DNA of 64,000 nt from Actinomycetota bacterium (GTDB lineage Bacteria; Actinomycetota; CADDZG01; WHSQ01): positions 357,859 to 421,858 of the forward strand of contig JAUJNI010000001.1 in the NCBI GenBank assembly GCA_030446465.1, in the 5' to 3' direction. Below the pieces are notes generated by a model. That model made no database searches. It saw nothing but the letters and a program-made list of their open reading frames with translations, and had not been told where the DNA came from. This document shows positions 24,320 to 34,073 of the stretch, in pieces. How positions within the stretch are numbered: the stretch's first letter is position 1; each line of letters opens with the position of its first letter. A program made the position numbers and the translations under genes.

Positions 24320-26328
24320 GAGACCTTCAGGACGCGGTCTCTCTTGAGGGGTCGTTCGTAGGTCAAGGTTTTCCCCTGTCGCTTGAAACCGGTCGCGTGG
24401 ATGCTTTTCGCCCCCTCTGGAACCTGCAGCCTTATAACGAGATCTTCGGGTGTCACCTTTGGCTGACGCTGGACCACCAGCCGGTAGACGCTCGTGTTAC
24501 CCCTCGTGTGGACAACGCCGGGCACACGGTAATCGACGCTGAAAGAGCCGTCCTGGTCGACGGGGATCTGCATGGTCGCAGACCACACCTTCTTGCCCCG
24601 TTCGTTGTGTTCTGGGGGTCGACCTGCCTCCCATACGGCGGGGGCCGGAGTGTCCAGCCTGCCGTTGCAGACACGGTCGACCGGGGTGCACAGCTTCTTG
24701 CCGGACACCTGAGCGTCCAACAGCTTGGCGTTGCCGGGAACGTAGAAGTTCATCATCGGCCGGTGAACGGACTTCGAGTCGCCGAGCACCCAACGCGGCT
24801 GGGGCAGCCGGATGCCGTTGTGAATGGTGACCTCAGCGGAAATGGTGGCGTCGTGGTTCGAAAGACGAATATCCATCTCGTTCTTTTGGCTTGCGGTGTA
24901 GTCGAGCTTGTTCCCGCCAACGTTTTGCTCGACGACGTATAGATAGTCACCACCCTTCACTTCTTGCGAGATGGCGCCGTCCCATTCCATCCTCTTGATG
25001 AACGCCTGCTCATCCGGATCCGCCATCCAAATCTGTATGTGCTTCTTAGCGAGAGCCTTCCCGATACCCTGGACGAGCTCGGTTGGATGTGAGGGACTGA
25101 ACATGCGCTTGAAGAAGGCGCTTACGATTTGCCCCAGGAACACTCGCCTTTCTCCGGGGAACGGATAGGTGGTGTAGGCCTTGGACAACAGCAGGTTCAC
25201 GACACTGTTGCGAGAGACCCTGTGGCCTCCGAACTCCGTCCGAAAAGGACCGATGCCCGGCATGATCTCACGTACCGCCAGCGGATCAACAGCCACGACT
25301 CCATCCACTCGGGGAAACCGGGGGCAACCCTTCCTCTGTTCCCGCAAGCACACCTCTGTGCTCTCCTTGGCGTACTCGATAGCGAGCTGGGAGGACAACG
25401 GCCAATCCGGCGACCAGTTGGAGTTACCGAATCTTTGCGCATCGGCAATGGCACGGACGTACCACGCGTCTTTGGGCAGCGGGATATCCAACTGACGCCG
25501 ATTACGGTCTATTTTGTAGACAGATCCCCCTGCTTCAGAATCGTCTTCCGCGGTCGTGGGTAGCAGGGGCTTTCCGTTCTCGATCTGAAGAGTCTCGAAT
25601 CTGAGAATCGCCCCACCGGTGCCTCTCTGCTCTGCAGAGTTCTGAAAGGCGAGCAGATATCTGCGCTTCCTCTCTGCTCCGAGAATCGCCGGGAGAAGGT
25701 CAAGACCTCTCTGTACCTTCGAGAGAAGCTCATCTGCGTCAGTGGTTCGTCGAATGCCCTGAGAGATCTGAGGCCTCAGCCGCCTAGGGAGATTGAGGAC
25801 GTTGATGGCAACGAGCTCGTCGCTGCTCGCCTGGATGTCGTCACGGATTTCCCTGACTACGCCCCCAACCTCTTTGATTCGATCCAGAAGAATCATCTTG
25901 CCCTCACCCGAGGGATCGGGTGCTATCACCTTGTCTTTGCCCCGCACGAGCCCGATGCCGATTTCGAGACTCCTGACCGCTGCGTCCGCCGAGTGCTGCG
26001 CGGCGGAGATCAAGTGAGGCGTCTCCTTCAATCCAGCATCGACCGAGGGGACCACCGTCGCCAGATCCATAAGGGGGCTGGACGCGTTGAACCCCGCCTC
26101 AGCTCGCCTGGCCGACGACTGTGCTGCCAAGGACTCGTATCGGAGCTTCTTGAAGCTTGCTGTCGAAGCAGCCCTATCAGCCTTCTTGAGATGTGAGCCG
26201 GCCTCGATCAGTCCCGTCGCCAGTCGGACAGGCCCCGCAAGCATGGAAGCCCATAGGAGCGCGCCCACGAGGGTGAGGAGAAGCGTAGCGCCGCCTACGA
26301 GTCCCCCGAAGGGGCGATGTTCTTGCAT
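24307..26328 (-). CDS. DUF4012 exported/membrane-anchored protein
   Basis: A 673-residue protein has an N-terminal transmembrane segment (about residues 9-30) and a large extracytoplasmic part. Recognisable DUF4012 stretches are YLLAFQNSAEQRGTGGAILR, the long helical region before it (about residues 45-210), and VDGVVAVDPLAVREIMPGIG further on. Beta-rich repeats follow, ending in a domain with WQS at the C-terminus. Family members are common near exopolysaccharide genes in actinomycetes, but their activity is undefined. The overlapping downstream nucleotidyltransferase start implies co-translation. A role in polymer attachment or assembly outside the membrane is a guess from context. Confidence 0.8.
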   Translation of the reverse strand: MQEHRPFGGLVGGATLLLTLVGALLWASMLAGPVRLATGLIEAGSHLKKADRAASTASFKKLRYESLAAQSSARRAEAGFNASSPLMDLATVVPSVDAGLKETPHLISAAQHSADAAVRSLEIGIGLVRGKDKVIAPDPSGEGKMILLDRIKEVGGVVREIRDDIQASSDELVAINVLNLPRRLRPQISQGIRRTTDADELLSKVQRGLDLLPAILGAERKRRYLLAFQNSAEQRGTGGAILRFETLQIENGKPLLPTTAEDDSEAGGSVYKIDRNRRQLDIPLPKDAWYVRAIADAQRFGNSNWSPDWPLSSQLAIEYAKESTEVCLREQRKGCPRFPRVDGVVAVDPLAVREIMPGIGPFRTEFGGHRVSRNSVVNLLLSKAYTTYPFPGERRVFLGQIVSAFFKRMFSPSHPTELVQGIGKALAKKHIQIWMADPDEQAFIKRMEWDGAISQEVKGGDYLYVVEQNVGGNKLDYTASQKNEMDIRLSNHDATISAEVTIHNGIRLPQPRWVLGDSKSVHRPMMNFYVPGNAKLLDAQVSGKKLCTPVDRVCNGRLDTPAPAVWEAGRPPEHNERGKKVWSATMQIPVDQDGSFSVDYRVPGVVHTRGNTSVYRLVVQRQPKVTPEDLVIRLQVPEGAKSIHATGFKRQGKTLTYERPLKRDRVLKVSWQS

Positions 26329-26343
26329 GCAACCTATTGTGCA

Positions 26344-27393
26344 TCAGGGCCGATTTGAGTTGGCGGCTCTGTCTCGGAGAGCCGGGGCGACCTCGCGGGC
26401 GAACAGCTCGACGGCTCTGGCCGCCGGTTCGGCGCTCATGCCGGGGTAGTGGACGCGGCAGACGAGGTGGCTGTCGGGATAACGGGCCAGCTCGTCGACC
26501 CACGGCTCGAGGTGCGAAACCACCTCGGCGGCGCTGCCGAATGCAGTCGACTCTCTGATCTCTTCCTCGGGCGGCGGGCGGAGCTCGAGTGGCGCGCCCG
26601 CAACGTCGGTGCCCGCTCCCCACCCTCGGTAGACTCCCATCTGATGGGCAATGCCGTCGCGCACCATGGGCCAGTCCCGGTCCGGGTGCTCCGTGACGAA
26701 TGCGTTGTGAAGGACGCCCACAACAGGGGGGCCGGCGAGGCCGGCCTTCGAACGCTCTTGTGCAGCCATAGCGAAACTCTGACCCACGCGCTCAACAGGG
26801 GCGCGGGACGATAAGTAGCCGTCACCGATCCTTCCCGCCCGGCGCACCGCCGCATCAACGAAGCCCCCTACGAGGATAGGAGGGGTCCTCGCGGGCTTGG
26901 GGGTCACCGCGACGCTCTCGTAGCTGTAGTACTTGCCCTTGAAGTCAAAGCGCTCCTGGCTCCAGGCGCCCCGAAGGATTGCGACCACCTCCTCGAGGCG
27001 TCTTGCCCTGGAAGCTGGGTCTATGCCAAATGCTCGGAACTCCTCCTCACGCCACCCAATCCCGAGGCCGGCGATCACGCGCCCCCCTGAAAGCTGATCC
27101 ACCACCGCGAAGTCCTCGGCGAGACGCAATGGGTCATGAAACGGCGCCAAGATCACACCGGTGCCGAGTTCGATCCGCTCGGTGACGGCAGCAAAGGCCG
27201 CGAGCATCGCAGTTAGCGACGGGAGGTAGCCGTCTTCCGCGAAGTGATGCTCAGATACCCACGCGGAATCGAGGCCCTCCGCTTCTGACAGCTTCACTAG
27301 CTGCAGGTAATCGCGGTACTCACGATGCCAAGAGCGTCCGCAGTCCTTGGGCACCTGGCCCGTGAACAGGCCGACGCCGATCTTTAAAGCCAT
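26344..27393 (-). CDS. LLM-class flavin-dependent oxidoreductase
   Basis: The 349-residue TIM-barrel protein is of the luciferase-like monooxygenase/F420-dependent class. SEHHFAEDGYLPS, ELGTGVILAPFHDPLRLAED and GRVIAGLGIGWREEEFRAFG are the conserved barrel strands; TPPILVGGF follows. ATG 27393 is chosen because GGGAGGG lies six bases upstream; the frame opens 18 bases earlier. Members use FMNH2 or F420H2 on varied substrates, and this one has no feature that fixes its substrate. It lies 15 bp upstream of the DUF4012 gene on the same strand and is divergent from the glycosyl-1-phosphate transferase. Confidence 0.82.
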   Translation of the reverse strand: MALKIGVGLFTGQVPKDCGRSWHREYRDYLQLVKLSEAEGLDSAWVSEHHFAEDGYLPSLTAMLAAFAAVTERIELGTGVILAPFHDPLRLAEDFAVVDQLSGGRVIAGLGIGWREEEFRAFGIDPASRARRLEEVVAILRGAWSQERFDFKGKYYSYESVAVTPKPARTPPILVGGFVDAAVRRAGRIGDGYLSSRAPVERVGQSFAMAAQERSKAGLAGPPVVGVLHNAFVTEHPDRDWPMVRDGIAHQMGVYRGWGAGTDVAGAPLELRPPPEEEIRESTAFGSAAEVVSHLEPWVDELARYPDSHLVCRVHYPGMSAEPAARAVELFAREVAPALRDRAANSNRP

Positions 27394-27552
27394 CGAATGC
27401 CCTCCCGACACGGCCTAACTCGAAGCGGTTGCAGCCAAGCTATCGCGACTCTCCGCATGGGGGAGCCGGTCACAGCGTGCGTTCCCGGTTCGGTCTCGGC
27501 GAGGCAAAGGCCTCTCTCGAGAGGTTGCTCCCTTATCATCCAAGGTCGGAGA

Positions 27553-29037
27553 ATGCAGCCCACCTCGCTCGGAGGACGATTGGCCCAGACCGCAACCAAG
27601 ATCGAGTCGGCGCCCACGCCTCAGCGGAGATCGCTGCAACGTCGCAGTGCGGGGCGCATCACCTTGCGGGTGGTCGCCGACGCCATGGCAGTTTCAACTT
27701 GCCTCTTTCTATCCTCGGTAATCCGGTTCGAGCTGTTGTCTACTTCGCCAGCCGCAGATCTTGATTACGCGCTGATAACTGTGCTTGCAACACCAGCATG
27801 GCTGCTGGTCTTCTGGCTCTATGGCCTGTACGAGCCTCGACAGGTACTCAGCCCGGTCAACGAGTTCAAGCAGGTCTTTCATGGAGTGGTCGGTGGTGTG
27901 GTGCTCATATTCGTGGCGGACTCGCTCTTTGATCTGAACCTCGCGCGCGGCTGGGCGCTGCTCGCCATGGCCTGCGGGCTTGTGGTCGTCGGCGGGGAGC
28001 GTCTTGTTATAAGGAAGACCCTTCACTTCCTTCGCCGCCGTGGAGGGGATGCAACAAGGACCATTGTTCTTGGTGCGAATCACGAGGCGCGTTCCATCGC
28101 GAGGACTCTGCGGCGCGAGGCCTGGCTCGGATACAGGATCCTGGGTTTCGTCGACGATCGGCTGCCCAAGGGTGAGATGGTCGAGTCGAAGAACGTCGTG
28201 CTGGGCAACACTGCCCAGATCAAGGACCTGATTGAGGAGCGGCAGGCGACGTTGGTGCTCGTGGCCGCCACTGCATTCGATTCAACCCGGCTCAACCGGC
28301 TGCTGTGGGAGCTGCAAGACGTCGACGTAGACATCCAGATAACGTCGGGAACGTTGGATTTGCTGGCATCGCGCATGACCGTCCAGTCTGTTGCGGGCGT
28401 GCCCCTTCTCTACGTGCGCAGGACTGGTATGGACACCCTCCAGCGCTCGGTGAAACGGATTATCGACGTGGTCGGGGCGGCCGCAGGCCTGGTGCTGCTG
28501 TCGCCACTCCTTCTTTTCATGGCGTTGTGGATCAGAATGGACTCGGAGGGGGGTGCCTTCTTCAGGCAGGTCCGGATCGGACGCAACGGCAAGCCGTTTA
28601 CGTGTCTGAAGTACCGAACCATGGTGGCAAACGCGGAAGAGCGCAGATCAGAGCTCGAGCATCTGTCACAAGGGCCAGGCCTCTTGTTCAAGCTCAAGGA
28701 CGATCCCCGTGTTACGAGGGCCGGCAAGGTACTGCGACGCTATTCACTCGACGAGCTGGCCCAGCTCTGGAACGTGCTACGGGGCGAGATGAGCCTCGTC
28801 GGCCCTAGGCCTGCGCTTCCTGAAGAGGTGCAGCAGTACGACGAGTGGGTGCGGAACCGCCTGAAGGTCAAGCCTGGGATGACGGGTCTATGGCAGGTCA
28901 GCGGCCGCGTCGAGACGAGTTTCTCCGATTACATTCGCTATGACCTGTTCTACATCCAGAACTGGTCGCTAGCTCTCGACTTGTGGATCCTTTGGAGAAC
29001 GTTGAGGGCGGTCCTCACCGCCGAAGGCGCCCACTGA
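27553..29037 (+). CDS. Polyprenyl glycosylphosphotransferase (initiating sugar transferase)
   Basis: This 494-residue WbaP/CpsE-type protein starts lipid-linked polysaccharide synthesis by moving a sugar-1-phosphate from a nucleotide sugar to undecaprenyl phosphate. It has four N-terminal helices, a CoA-binding-like Rossmann region (TIVLGANHEARSIAR, GFVDDRLPKG) and a C-terminal catalytic domain. That domain carries KRIIDVVGAAAGLVLLSPL, KYRTMVANAEER, LRRYSLDELAQLWNVL, SLVGPRPALPEEV and KPGMTGLWQVSGR. ATG 27553 has GGAG/AAGG just upstream; an open frame back to 27397 runs into the divergent promoter gap. A flavoprotein follows at 12 bp and is probably co-transcribed. Confidence 0.9.
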   Translation: MQPTSLGGRLAQTATKIESAPTPQRRSLQRRSAGRITLRVVADAMAVSTCLFLSSVIRFELLSTSPAADLDYALITVLATPAWLLVFWLYGLYEPRQVLSPVNEFKQVFHGVVGGVVLIFVADSLFDLNLARGWALLAMACGLVVVGGERLVIRKTLHFLRRRGGDATRTIVLGANHEARSIARTLRREAWLGYRILGFVDDRLPKGEMVESKNVVLGNTAQIKDLIEERQATLVLVAATAFDSTRLNRLLWELQDVDVDIQITSGTLDLLASRMTVQSVAGVPLLYVRRTGMDTLQRSVKRIIDVVGAAAGLVLLSPLLLFMALWIRMDSEGGAFFRQVRIGRNGKPFTCLKYRTMVANAEERRSELEHLSQGPGLLFKLKDDPRVTRAGKVLRRYSLDELAQLWNVLRGEMSLVGPRPALPEEVQQYDEWVRNRLKVKPGMTGLWQVSGRVETSFSDYIRYDLFYIQNWSLALDLWILWRTLRAVLTAEGAH

Positions 29038-29048
29038 GAGTGGTTGAC

Positions 29049-30398
29049 ATGCCAGACACTCCTGACATCACCATTATTGGAGCCGGGCCCTGCGGTTTGG
29101 GTTGTGGTCGTGAACTCGAGCGTTTGGGGCATCACCGGTGGAGCATCCTGGAACGCAGTCCTCACGCCGGCGGCCTCGCCTCCTCGGTGCTCGATCCTCA
29201 GGGGTTCACCTGGGATCACGGCGGCCACGTCGTCTTCAGCCACTTCGGAGAGTTCGACCGCCTGCTCGAGGACGTCATGGGCGACCAGGTCTACAGCCAC
29301 GAGCGATCCTCCTACATCCGTTTCGACGATCGCTGGGTCCCTTATCCGTTCCAGAACAACCTGCGTTACCTTCCGCCCGAGGCTGCTTACGAATGCATCC
29401 TGGGTCTGATCGAGGCGCAGGGGGGAAACGAAGGGATGGACTTCGCCACCTGGATGGAGGCGACCTTCGGCGGGGGCATCACCTACCACTTCATGCGCCC
29501 CTACAACTTCAAGGTGTGGGCCACGCCGCCGGAGCGGATGGCGTCTCACTGGATCGCCGAGCGCGTCAGCGTCGTCGACTACCGGCGTGCCTTGCGGAGC
29601 CTGATCTTCGCCGAAGACGACTTGGCGTGGGGGCCCAACAACACCTTCGTGTTTCCGGCCGAAGGCGGTACGGGAGAGATCTATCGGCGACTCGCTCTCC
29701 AGCTCGGCGATCACATCTCGTACAACCGGGAGATTGTCGAGCTGGACGCCGAAGCCAGGCGGCTAAGGCTTGCGGACGGGACCGAAGAGAGCTACGACAT
29801 CCTCGTCTCCACCATGCCGATCGACCGTCTCGTCAAGACTCTCGTCCACTGTCCCGAGCGCGTTCGAGCGGCCGCCGAGGACCTCGAGCACAACAGCGTC
29901 TTCATGGTCGGCGTGGGCTACGAGACCCCTCTTAAAGACGACAAGTCGTGGATGTACTTCCCTCAGGATCATGCGCCGTTCTACCGCGCCACCAACTTCG
30001 CGAAGTACTCCCCGGCAAATGTTCCCGACGGCGACACCGGTCGCTACAGCGCCTACATGACAGAGGTCTCGCATTCCCGTTACAAGCCGGTGCCGCGCGA
30101 CGGTCTCGAAGAAGAGGTCGAGAACGGCCTGCGTGCCGCCCGGGTCGTCGAGGGGGCGCCCCCCGTCGCGTCAGCGACCGTGGTCGACATCGACTACGCG
30201 TATCCGGTACCGACTCTGGAGCGGGATGCCGCGCTCGCTGCCATCCAGCCGTGGCTCATGGAGCACCACATCTACTCAAGGGGCAGGTTTGGGTCCTGGC
30301 GCTACGAGATCGGCAACATGGACCATGCCGTAAAGATGGGAATCGACGCCGCACGCCTCATAGTCGAGGGCACACCCGAGCAGCTGTGGTCCATGTGA
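29049..30398 (+). CDS. UDP-galactopyranose-mutase/protoporphyrinogen-oxidase-like flavoprotein
   Basis: A 449-residue FAD protein begins ITIIGAGPCGLGCGRELERL with the dinucleotide fold, then SILERSPHAGGLASSV and DHGGHVVFSHF. TWMEATFGGGITYHFMRPYN and FKVWATPPERM are reminiscent of UDP-galactopyranose mutases and related amine-oxidase-fold proteins in polysaccharide clusters. The C-terminal IYSRGRFGSWRYEIGNMDHA completes the FAD site. It most likely modifies a nucleotide sugar, but a mutase, an oxidoreductase or a desaturase-like role cannot be separated. ATG 29049 is used; a GTG three codons upstream is also possible. It ends 7 bp from the convergent flippase gene. Confidence 0.78.
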   Translation: MPDTPDITIIGAGPCGLGCGRELERLGHHRWSILERSPHAGGLASSVLDPQGFTWDHGGHVVFSHFGEFDRLLEDVMGDQVYSHERSSYIRFDDRWVPYPFQNNLRYLPPEAAYECILGLIEAQGGNEGMDFATWMEATFGGGITYHFMRPYNFKVWATPPERMASHWIAERVSVVDYRRALRSLIFAEDDLAWGPNNTFVFPAEGGTGEIYRRLALQLGDHISYNREIVELDAEARRLRLADGTEESYDILVSTMPIDRLVKTLVHCPERVRAAAEDLEHNSVFMVGVGYETPLKDDKSWMYFPQDHAPFYRATNFAKYSPANVPDGDTGRYSAYMTEVSHSRYKPVPRDGLEEEVENGLRAARVVEGAPPVASATVVDIDYAYPVPTLERDAALAAIQPWLMEHHIYSRGRFGSWRYEIGNMDHAVKMGIDAARLIVEGTPEQLWSM

Positions 30399-30405
30399 GT
30401 ACCAG

Positions 30406-31971
30406 TTACCCCTTCTTGCGTCTGCGCTTGAGGGCCTGGGTTCTGATGCGGTTCCAGACGTAACGCTCCTCGGGGTCGAGACCGAGTACACGAAGGAGCA
30501 AGAGGTAGACGGCAGCGGCGACCGAAACGCCGGCGATCTCCCACCCCAACCTGTCGTCGGCGAAAGACCCCCAGCCCCAGAGCACCAGAGCGGCAGTAAC
30601 CGTGGCGGCCACCGGCTTCAAGAACGATCTGCCGAATGGTTGCACGCCCACGAGAAGCTTCGCCTGGGCCACCCGTACCAGGTTGACGAGCGTGGTCACG
30701 GCTGCATCGATCGCGGCCATCCCGACCGCGCCATGCTCCGGGACGATCCAGGCGCCTAACCCCACATATAGGAGGACGGCGGCGGCTGAATTGATGAAGT
30801 TGATGCCGGGCCGGCCCGTCATGGAAAGCACGTAGCCGGTCGGGCCCGTGCCTGTGTAAAAGAGGTTGCCGGCGGCAAGGATGGCGACGATGGCTGCAGC
30901 ATCCGCAACCTCGTCTCCCGCGAACAGCTTCACAAACAAGTCGGGTTCCAGTGCGAGCGCGGCGAAGACCGGAAACGAGAACGTCGCGACCCAGCGGGTG
31001 ATGGTTTGGTAGAGGGAGCCGAGTCGCTGGATCTCGCCTCGCTCATGGAGGTCTGAAACTACCGGCGCCCAGATGTTTACTATGCCGGACAAGAAGACGC
31101 TGCCGGGTCCTTGCAGTGCTAGAGCTACGGCGAAGAGACCGACCTCTGTGTTTCCCCGGAAAAGTCCCACTACGATGATGCCGAGGCCCAGGGACTGAAT
31201 CCCCAGAGTGGAAGCACCTGCCTGCGGCAACGCAAAACGGATCATCGGACCTGGCAGGGACTTCGGTGTTGCCACCCGCTCTTCTGGAGTGAGCATCCGG
31301 GTGTAGTACCAGGCCCCTGCTATAGCGGCGACCGCCATACTCAACACCAGAGTAGAGATCGCGCCCGCCACCCCAAGACCCGCGAGCAGTAGCATGACGC
31401 CAAGTGCGAACCGAACTACGGGCTGAATGATGTTTCCGACAATGACGGAGGGAACCATCGTCTTGTACGCCTGCGTGCAGTAACGAAGGACCTGCAATAG
31501 GGCAAAAGCAGGGATGTACGCGGCTCCGAGGCGCAGGAGGAAAGCTAGTTCCTCGACCTCGGATGTCGACTCTACGAAAAGGGCCGCGATCTGGTTTGCG
31601 AGCACGAGGAGGGCTCCCGCGACGACCGCAGACGCTAGTAGAGCTCCGACCAGGCCGGTTCTTGCTGCCCCGCGCACGGCACCGTGATCTCCGACTGCTC
31701 TGGCACGGGCAATGAACCGCATTGACGCGTAGTTGAACCCTGCCAGGCCGAGCTGGCCGCCTATGGCGAGTACTTGTGCGACTTGTCTGTAGAGTCCGTA
31801 GCCCCCGGCAAGGAGCACGCGCACCGCTATTGCCGTGAAGAGGAATGAAAGACTTCTCTGCGAGATCTGTCCGATGATCTGGGTTGCGCCGCCCCTTGCA
31901 ACGATCTTTACGTCTTCCGCGGCGCCTGAGGACAGGTTTGCTTCCTGAAGCGGTGGTTTCTGAGGACTCAC
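30406..31971 (-). CDS. Polysaccharide flippase (MOP/Wzx-like)
   Basis: A 521-residue protein has about twelve to fourteen transmembrane helices. It starts RGGATQIIGQISQRSLSFLF and includes LAGFNYASMRFIARARA, features of the PST/Wzx branch of the MOP exporter superfamily, and an Arg/Lys-rich cytoplasmic tail. Such proteins move lipid-linked oligosaccharides across the membrane before polymerisation or ligation. Together with the initiating transferase, the WecG-like transferase and the ligase-like protein it gives the region a Wzx/Wzy-type set. It is convergent with the flavoprotein gene. Confidence 0.85.
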   Translation of the reverse strand: MSPQKPPLQEANLSSGAAEDVKIVARGGATQIIGQISQRSLSFLFTAIAVRVLLAGGYGLYRQVAQVLAIGGQLGLAGFNYASMRFIARARAVGDHGAVRGAARTGLVGALLASAVVAGALLVLANQIAALFVESTSEVEELAFLLRLGAAYIPAFALLQVLRYCTQAYKTMVPSVIVGNIIQPVVRFALGVMLLLAGLGVAGAISTLVLSMAVAAIAGAWYYTRMLTPEERVATPKSLPGPMIRFALPQAGASTLGIQSLGLGIIVVGLFRGNTEVGLFAVALALQGPGSVFLSGIVNIWAPVVSDLHERGEIQRLGSLYQTITRWVATFSFPVFAALALEPDLFVKLFAGDEVADAAAIVAILAAGNLFYTGTGPTGYVLSMTGRPGINFINSAAAVLLYVGLGAWIVPEHGAVGMAAIDAAVTTLVNLVRVAQAKLLVGVQPFGRSFLKPVAATVTAALVLWGWGSFADDRLGWEIAGVSVAAAVYLLLLRVLGLDPEERYVWNRIRTQALKRRRKKG

Positions 31972-32200
31972 CCCGCGCTAGGGCGCCGGTCGTCTATCGG
32001 CGGCTGAGCGGGCATGGAGCATCACGCGCTCTCCTTGGTGGAGCTGTCGGTCAGTGTCGACGCGGTCCAACCGCACTAAACCTCGAGCGCCGCGAGAACG
32101 AGGACGACAGCCCAAATCGGGGTTGGTTTCAGCATGGGTGGCGTGATCCTACCAACGGAGGGTTTCAACCCAGCGGCTTACGAAGAACGTAGCTGCGGGG

Positions 32201-32593
32201 CTAGGGGATTGGCTGGTTTGAGGTAGCGCTGCCCGAGAGCTCCGCCAGCAAGGCCCACACAGCGGGAGCGGCAAGCGCACCAATCGCCAGCACCGTCAAG
32301 CGTTTACCGAGGGACCGTGCTCGAGTCACCGTGAAGAAGGTCGTGGCGATGCCGATGAGGACTTGGGAGGCGAATGCGGCGACCATAAAGCGCCCCACGG
32401 CATCGCTGCACGCGTCCGTGTAGCACCCGTCGGAGGCCATCTGCACCATTGCCGACATGAGGAACCAGAACCCCATCCACAATGCAAAGACAACCCATGC
32501 AACCGTCACGATTGCCTTCTCGCTTCGGGGGCGCGAGCCCTCCTGATTGGAAGGGCTGGTGCCGGCCCCGAAGACATCATTGGAATGCGCCAT
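32201..32593 (-). CDS. Small polytopic membrane protein of unknown function
   Basis: The ATG at 32593 gives 130 residues with an N-terminal polar stretch and three hydrophobic helices (about residues 25-45, 63-80, 95-115). Two Cys sit between the first and second helix (GCYTDACSD) and may form a disulfide outside the cell. No clear ribosome-binding site precedes it, so it may be leaderless or start at another codon (the frame is open to 32680). The 229-bp gap to the flippase gene holds nothing I recognise. It is divergent from the sigma-factor gene. Confidence 0.5.
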   Translation of the reverse strand: MAHSNDVFGAGTSPSNQEGSRPRSEKAIVTVAWVVFALWMGFWFLMSAMVQMASDGCYTDACSDAVGRFMVAAFASQVLIGIATTFFTVTRARSLGKRLTVLAIGALAAPAVWALLAELSGSATSNQPIP

Positions 32594-32719
32594 CAGACCA
32601 GTGTGGGTGAACTCTTCGCCGGGGACAACCCGCACAAGTACCCAAGTCATCCGGATAACTGCCCAGTCGATTCGGGGCAACGGAACCTCTCGGGCACGGG
32701 CGGTGTAGCAAGGGAAGAG

Positions 32720-33289
32720 ATGACCTTGGTGGAGGGCCGACCACTGGGGGACGAGGAGCTCGTCAACCTAGCCAGGAGCGGCGACACGAGTGCTTACGAA
32801 GAGCTGGTGCAGCGCTATCAGAGCCTGGCTCATCGAGTCGCGTACATCGTCACCGCGTCCGCGGCGGAGGCCGAGGACGCGGCCCAAGAGGCGTTCGTGA
32901 GGGCGTACTACGCGCTGCCCCGCTTTCGACAGGGGGGCGTCTTCAAGCCGTGGCTGTTGAAGATCGTGACCAACGAGGCGCTGAACCGCAGGCGATCGCA
33001 GTCGAGACGGTCGGACCTCGCATTGAAGATGGAGCGAAGCGACCGGCGTCTGGGGGATGCGGCCCCATCTCCCGAGGCGTCGGTCTTGTCGGTTGAGCAA
33101 CGGAGTGAGCTGATGGAAGCGATTGGGAGGCTCAAGGAGAAAGACAGGCTGGCCATCACCTACCGCTACTTCCTCGAGCTCTCCGAGAAAGAGATGGCAA
33201 CTGCCCTTGGCTGGACGCAGGGCACCGTGAAATCTCGCTTGTCGCGCGCCATGACAAGGCTGCGCGCAGAGCTGGAGGAGCAGGCATGA
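32720..33289 (+). CDS. ECF-type RNA polymerase sigma factor
   Basis: ATG 32720 with AAGGGA five bases upstream gives 189 residues. Region 2 is EDAAQEAFVRAYYALPRFRQ with FKPWLLKIVTNEALNRRR. Region 4 is RLKEKDRLAITYRYFLELSE with the helix-turn-helix MATALGWTQGTVKSRLSRAM. Both match SigE/W-like extracytoplasmic-function sigma factors. The gene overlaps the next by ATGA, so it is translationally coupled to a membrane protein that probably restrains it. Target promoters are unknown. The frame is open to 32363 but has no homology there. Confidence 0.9.
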   Translation: MTLVEGRPLGDEELVNLARSGDTSAYEELVQRYQSLAHRVAYIVTASAAEAEDAAQEAFVRAYYALPRFRQGGVFKPWLLKIVTNEALNRRRSQSRRSDLALKMERSDRRLGDAAPSPEASVLSVEQRSELMEAIGRLKEKDRLAITYRYFLELSEKEMATALGWTQGTVKSRLSRAMTRLRAELEEQA

Positions 33290-34065
33290 GTCGGCTCGAG
33301 CGCTCCTTGGAGGAGCTCGGGGGCTACGTCGCCTACCCACCTGAGCCGGATCTGGTGCCTGTGGTTCGAGCGAGGCTCCAGGCTCACTCTCAGAGACATT
33401 CGACCCCCGTGCCGTCCCGGGCTCCCAGGTGGCGCGGGGTCCTGGTAGCGGCGACGGTTGTGCTCGTGGCCTCGATCGCCTCACTCACGGCTCTTCCCGG
33501 CTTGCGCTCTGCCGTCGCCGACTGGCTGGGCATCGGGGGAGTCCGCATTCAGACGGGTGGGCCGACGCCTACGCCGGCCAGAGGCTCTCTCGACCTCGGG
33601 GACCCGGTCTCTTTGGAGGACGCTCGAGCCCTGGTGGACTTCGACGTGTTGGTGCCGAAAGCGCTCGGTGCCCCCGACGAGGTCTTTTTCGACGAGCTGG
33701 TCCCCGGGGGCCAGGTGGCCCTCGTCTACCTTGCCGGTGAAGGCCTTCCCGCTACGCGGGGTTCCACTGCCGGCGCCCTCATCACGCAGTTCAAGGGATC
33801 GATCGAGGACCCCGTGCTCAAGAAGATGGTCGCGGGCGAGCCGGGCACCGAGCTGAAGCCGGTCACGGTCAACGGTTCACGCGGGTACTGGATCTCAGGA
33901 GAGCCACACTTCATCACCTACATCGGCCCCGATGGAGAACCGCGCGAGGAGACGGTGCGGCTCGTTGGCAATGTTCTGCTGTGGGCCCAGGACGGCGTCA
34001 CTTTGAGGATCGAGTCGGCCCTCAGCAGGCAGGAGGCCCTCGCCGTCGCCGAGTCGATGCACTGA
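33286..34065 (+). CDS. Putative membrane anti-sigma factor / sigma-associated protein
   Basis: The start overlaps the sigma-factor stop (ATGA). A cytoplasmic N-terminus of about 45 residues is followed by one membrane helix (about 49-66) and an extracellular domain of about 190 residues. That domain begins LRSAVADWLGI, has VSLEDARALVDFDVLVPKAL, and repeated strands resembling the DUF4367/sensor domains of anti-sigma proteins. The N-terminal part lacks the Cys/His zinc motif of ZAS-type anti-sigmas. Coupling and topology support a regulator of the upstream sigma factor, but there is no direct proof. It ends 8 bp before the first 121-bp repeat element. Confidence 0.7.
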   Translation: MSRLERSLEELGGYVAYPPEPDLVPVVRARLQAHSQRHSTPVPSRAPRWRGVLVAATVVLVASIASLTALPGLRSAVADWLGIGGVRIQTGGPTPTPARGSLDLGDPVSLEDARALVDFDVLVPKALGAPDEVFFDELVPGGQVALVYLAGEGLPATRGSTAGALITQFKGSIEDPVLKKMVAGEPGTELKPVTVNGSRGYWISGEPHFITYIGPDGEPREETVRLVGNVLLWAQDGVTLRIESALSRQEALAVAESMH

Positions 34066-34073
34066 CCCAATAC

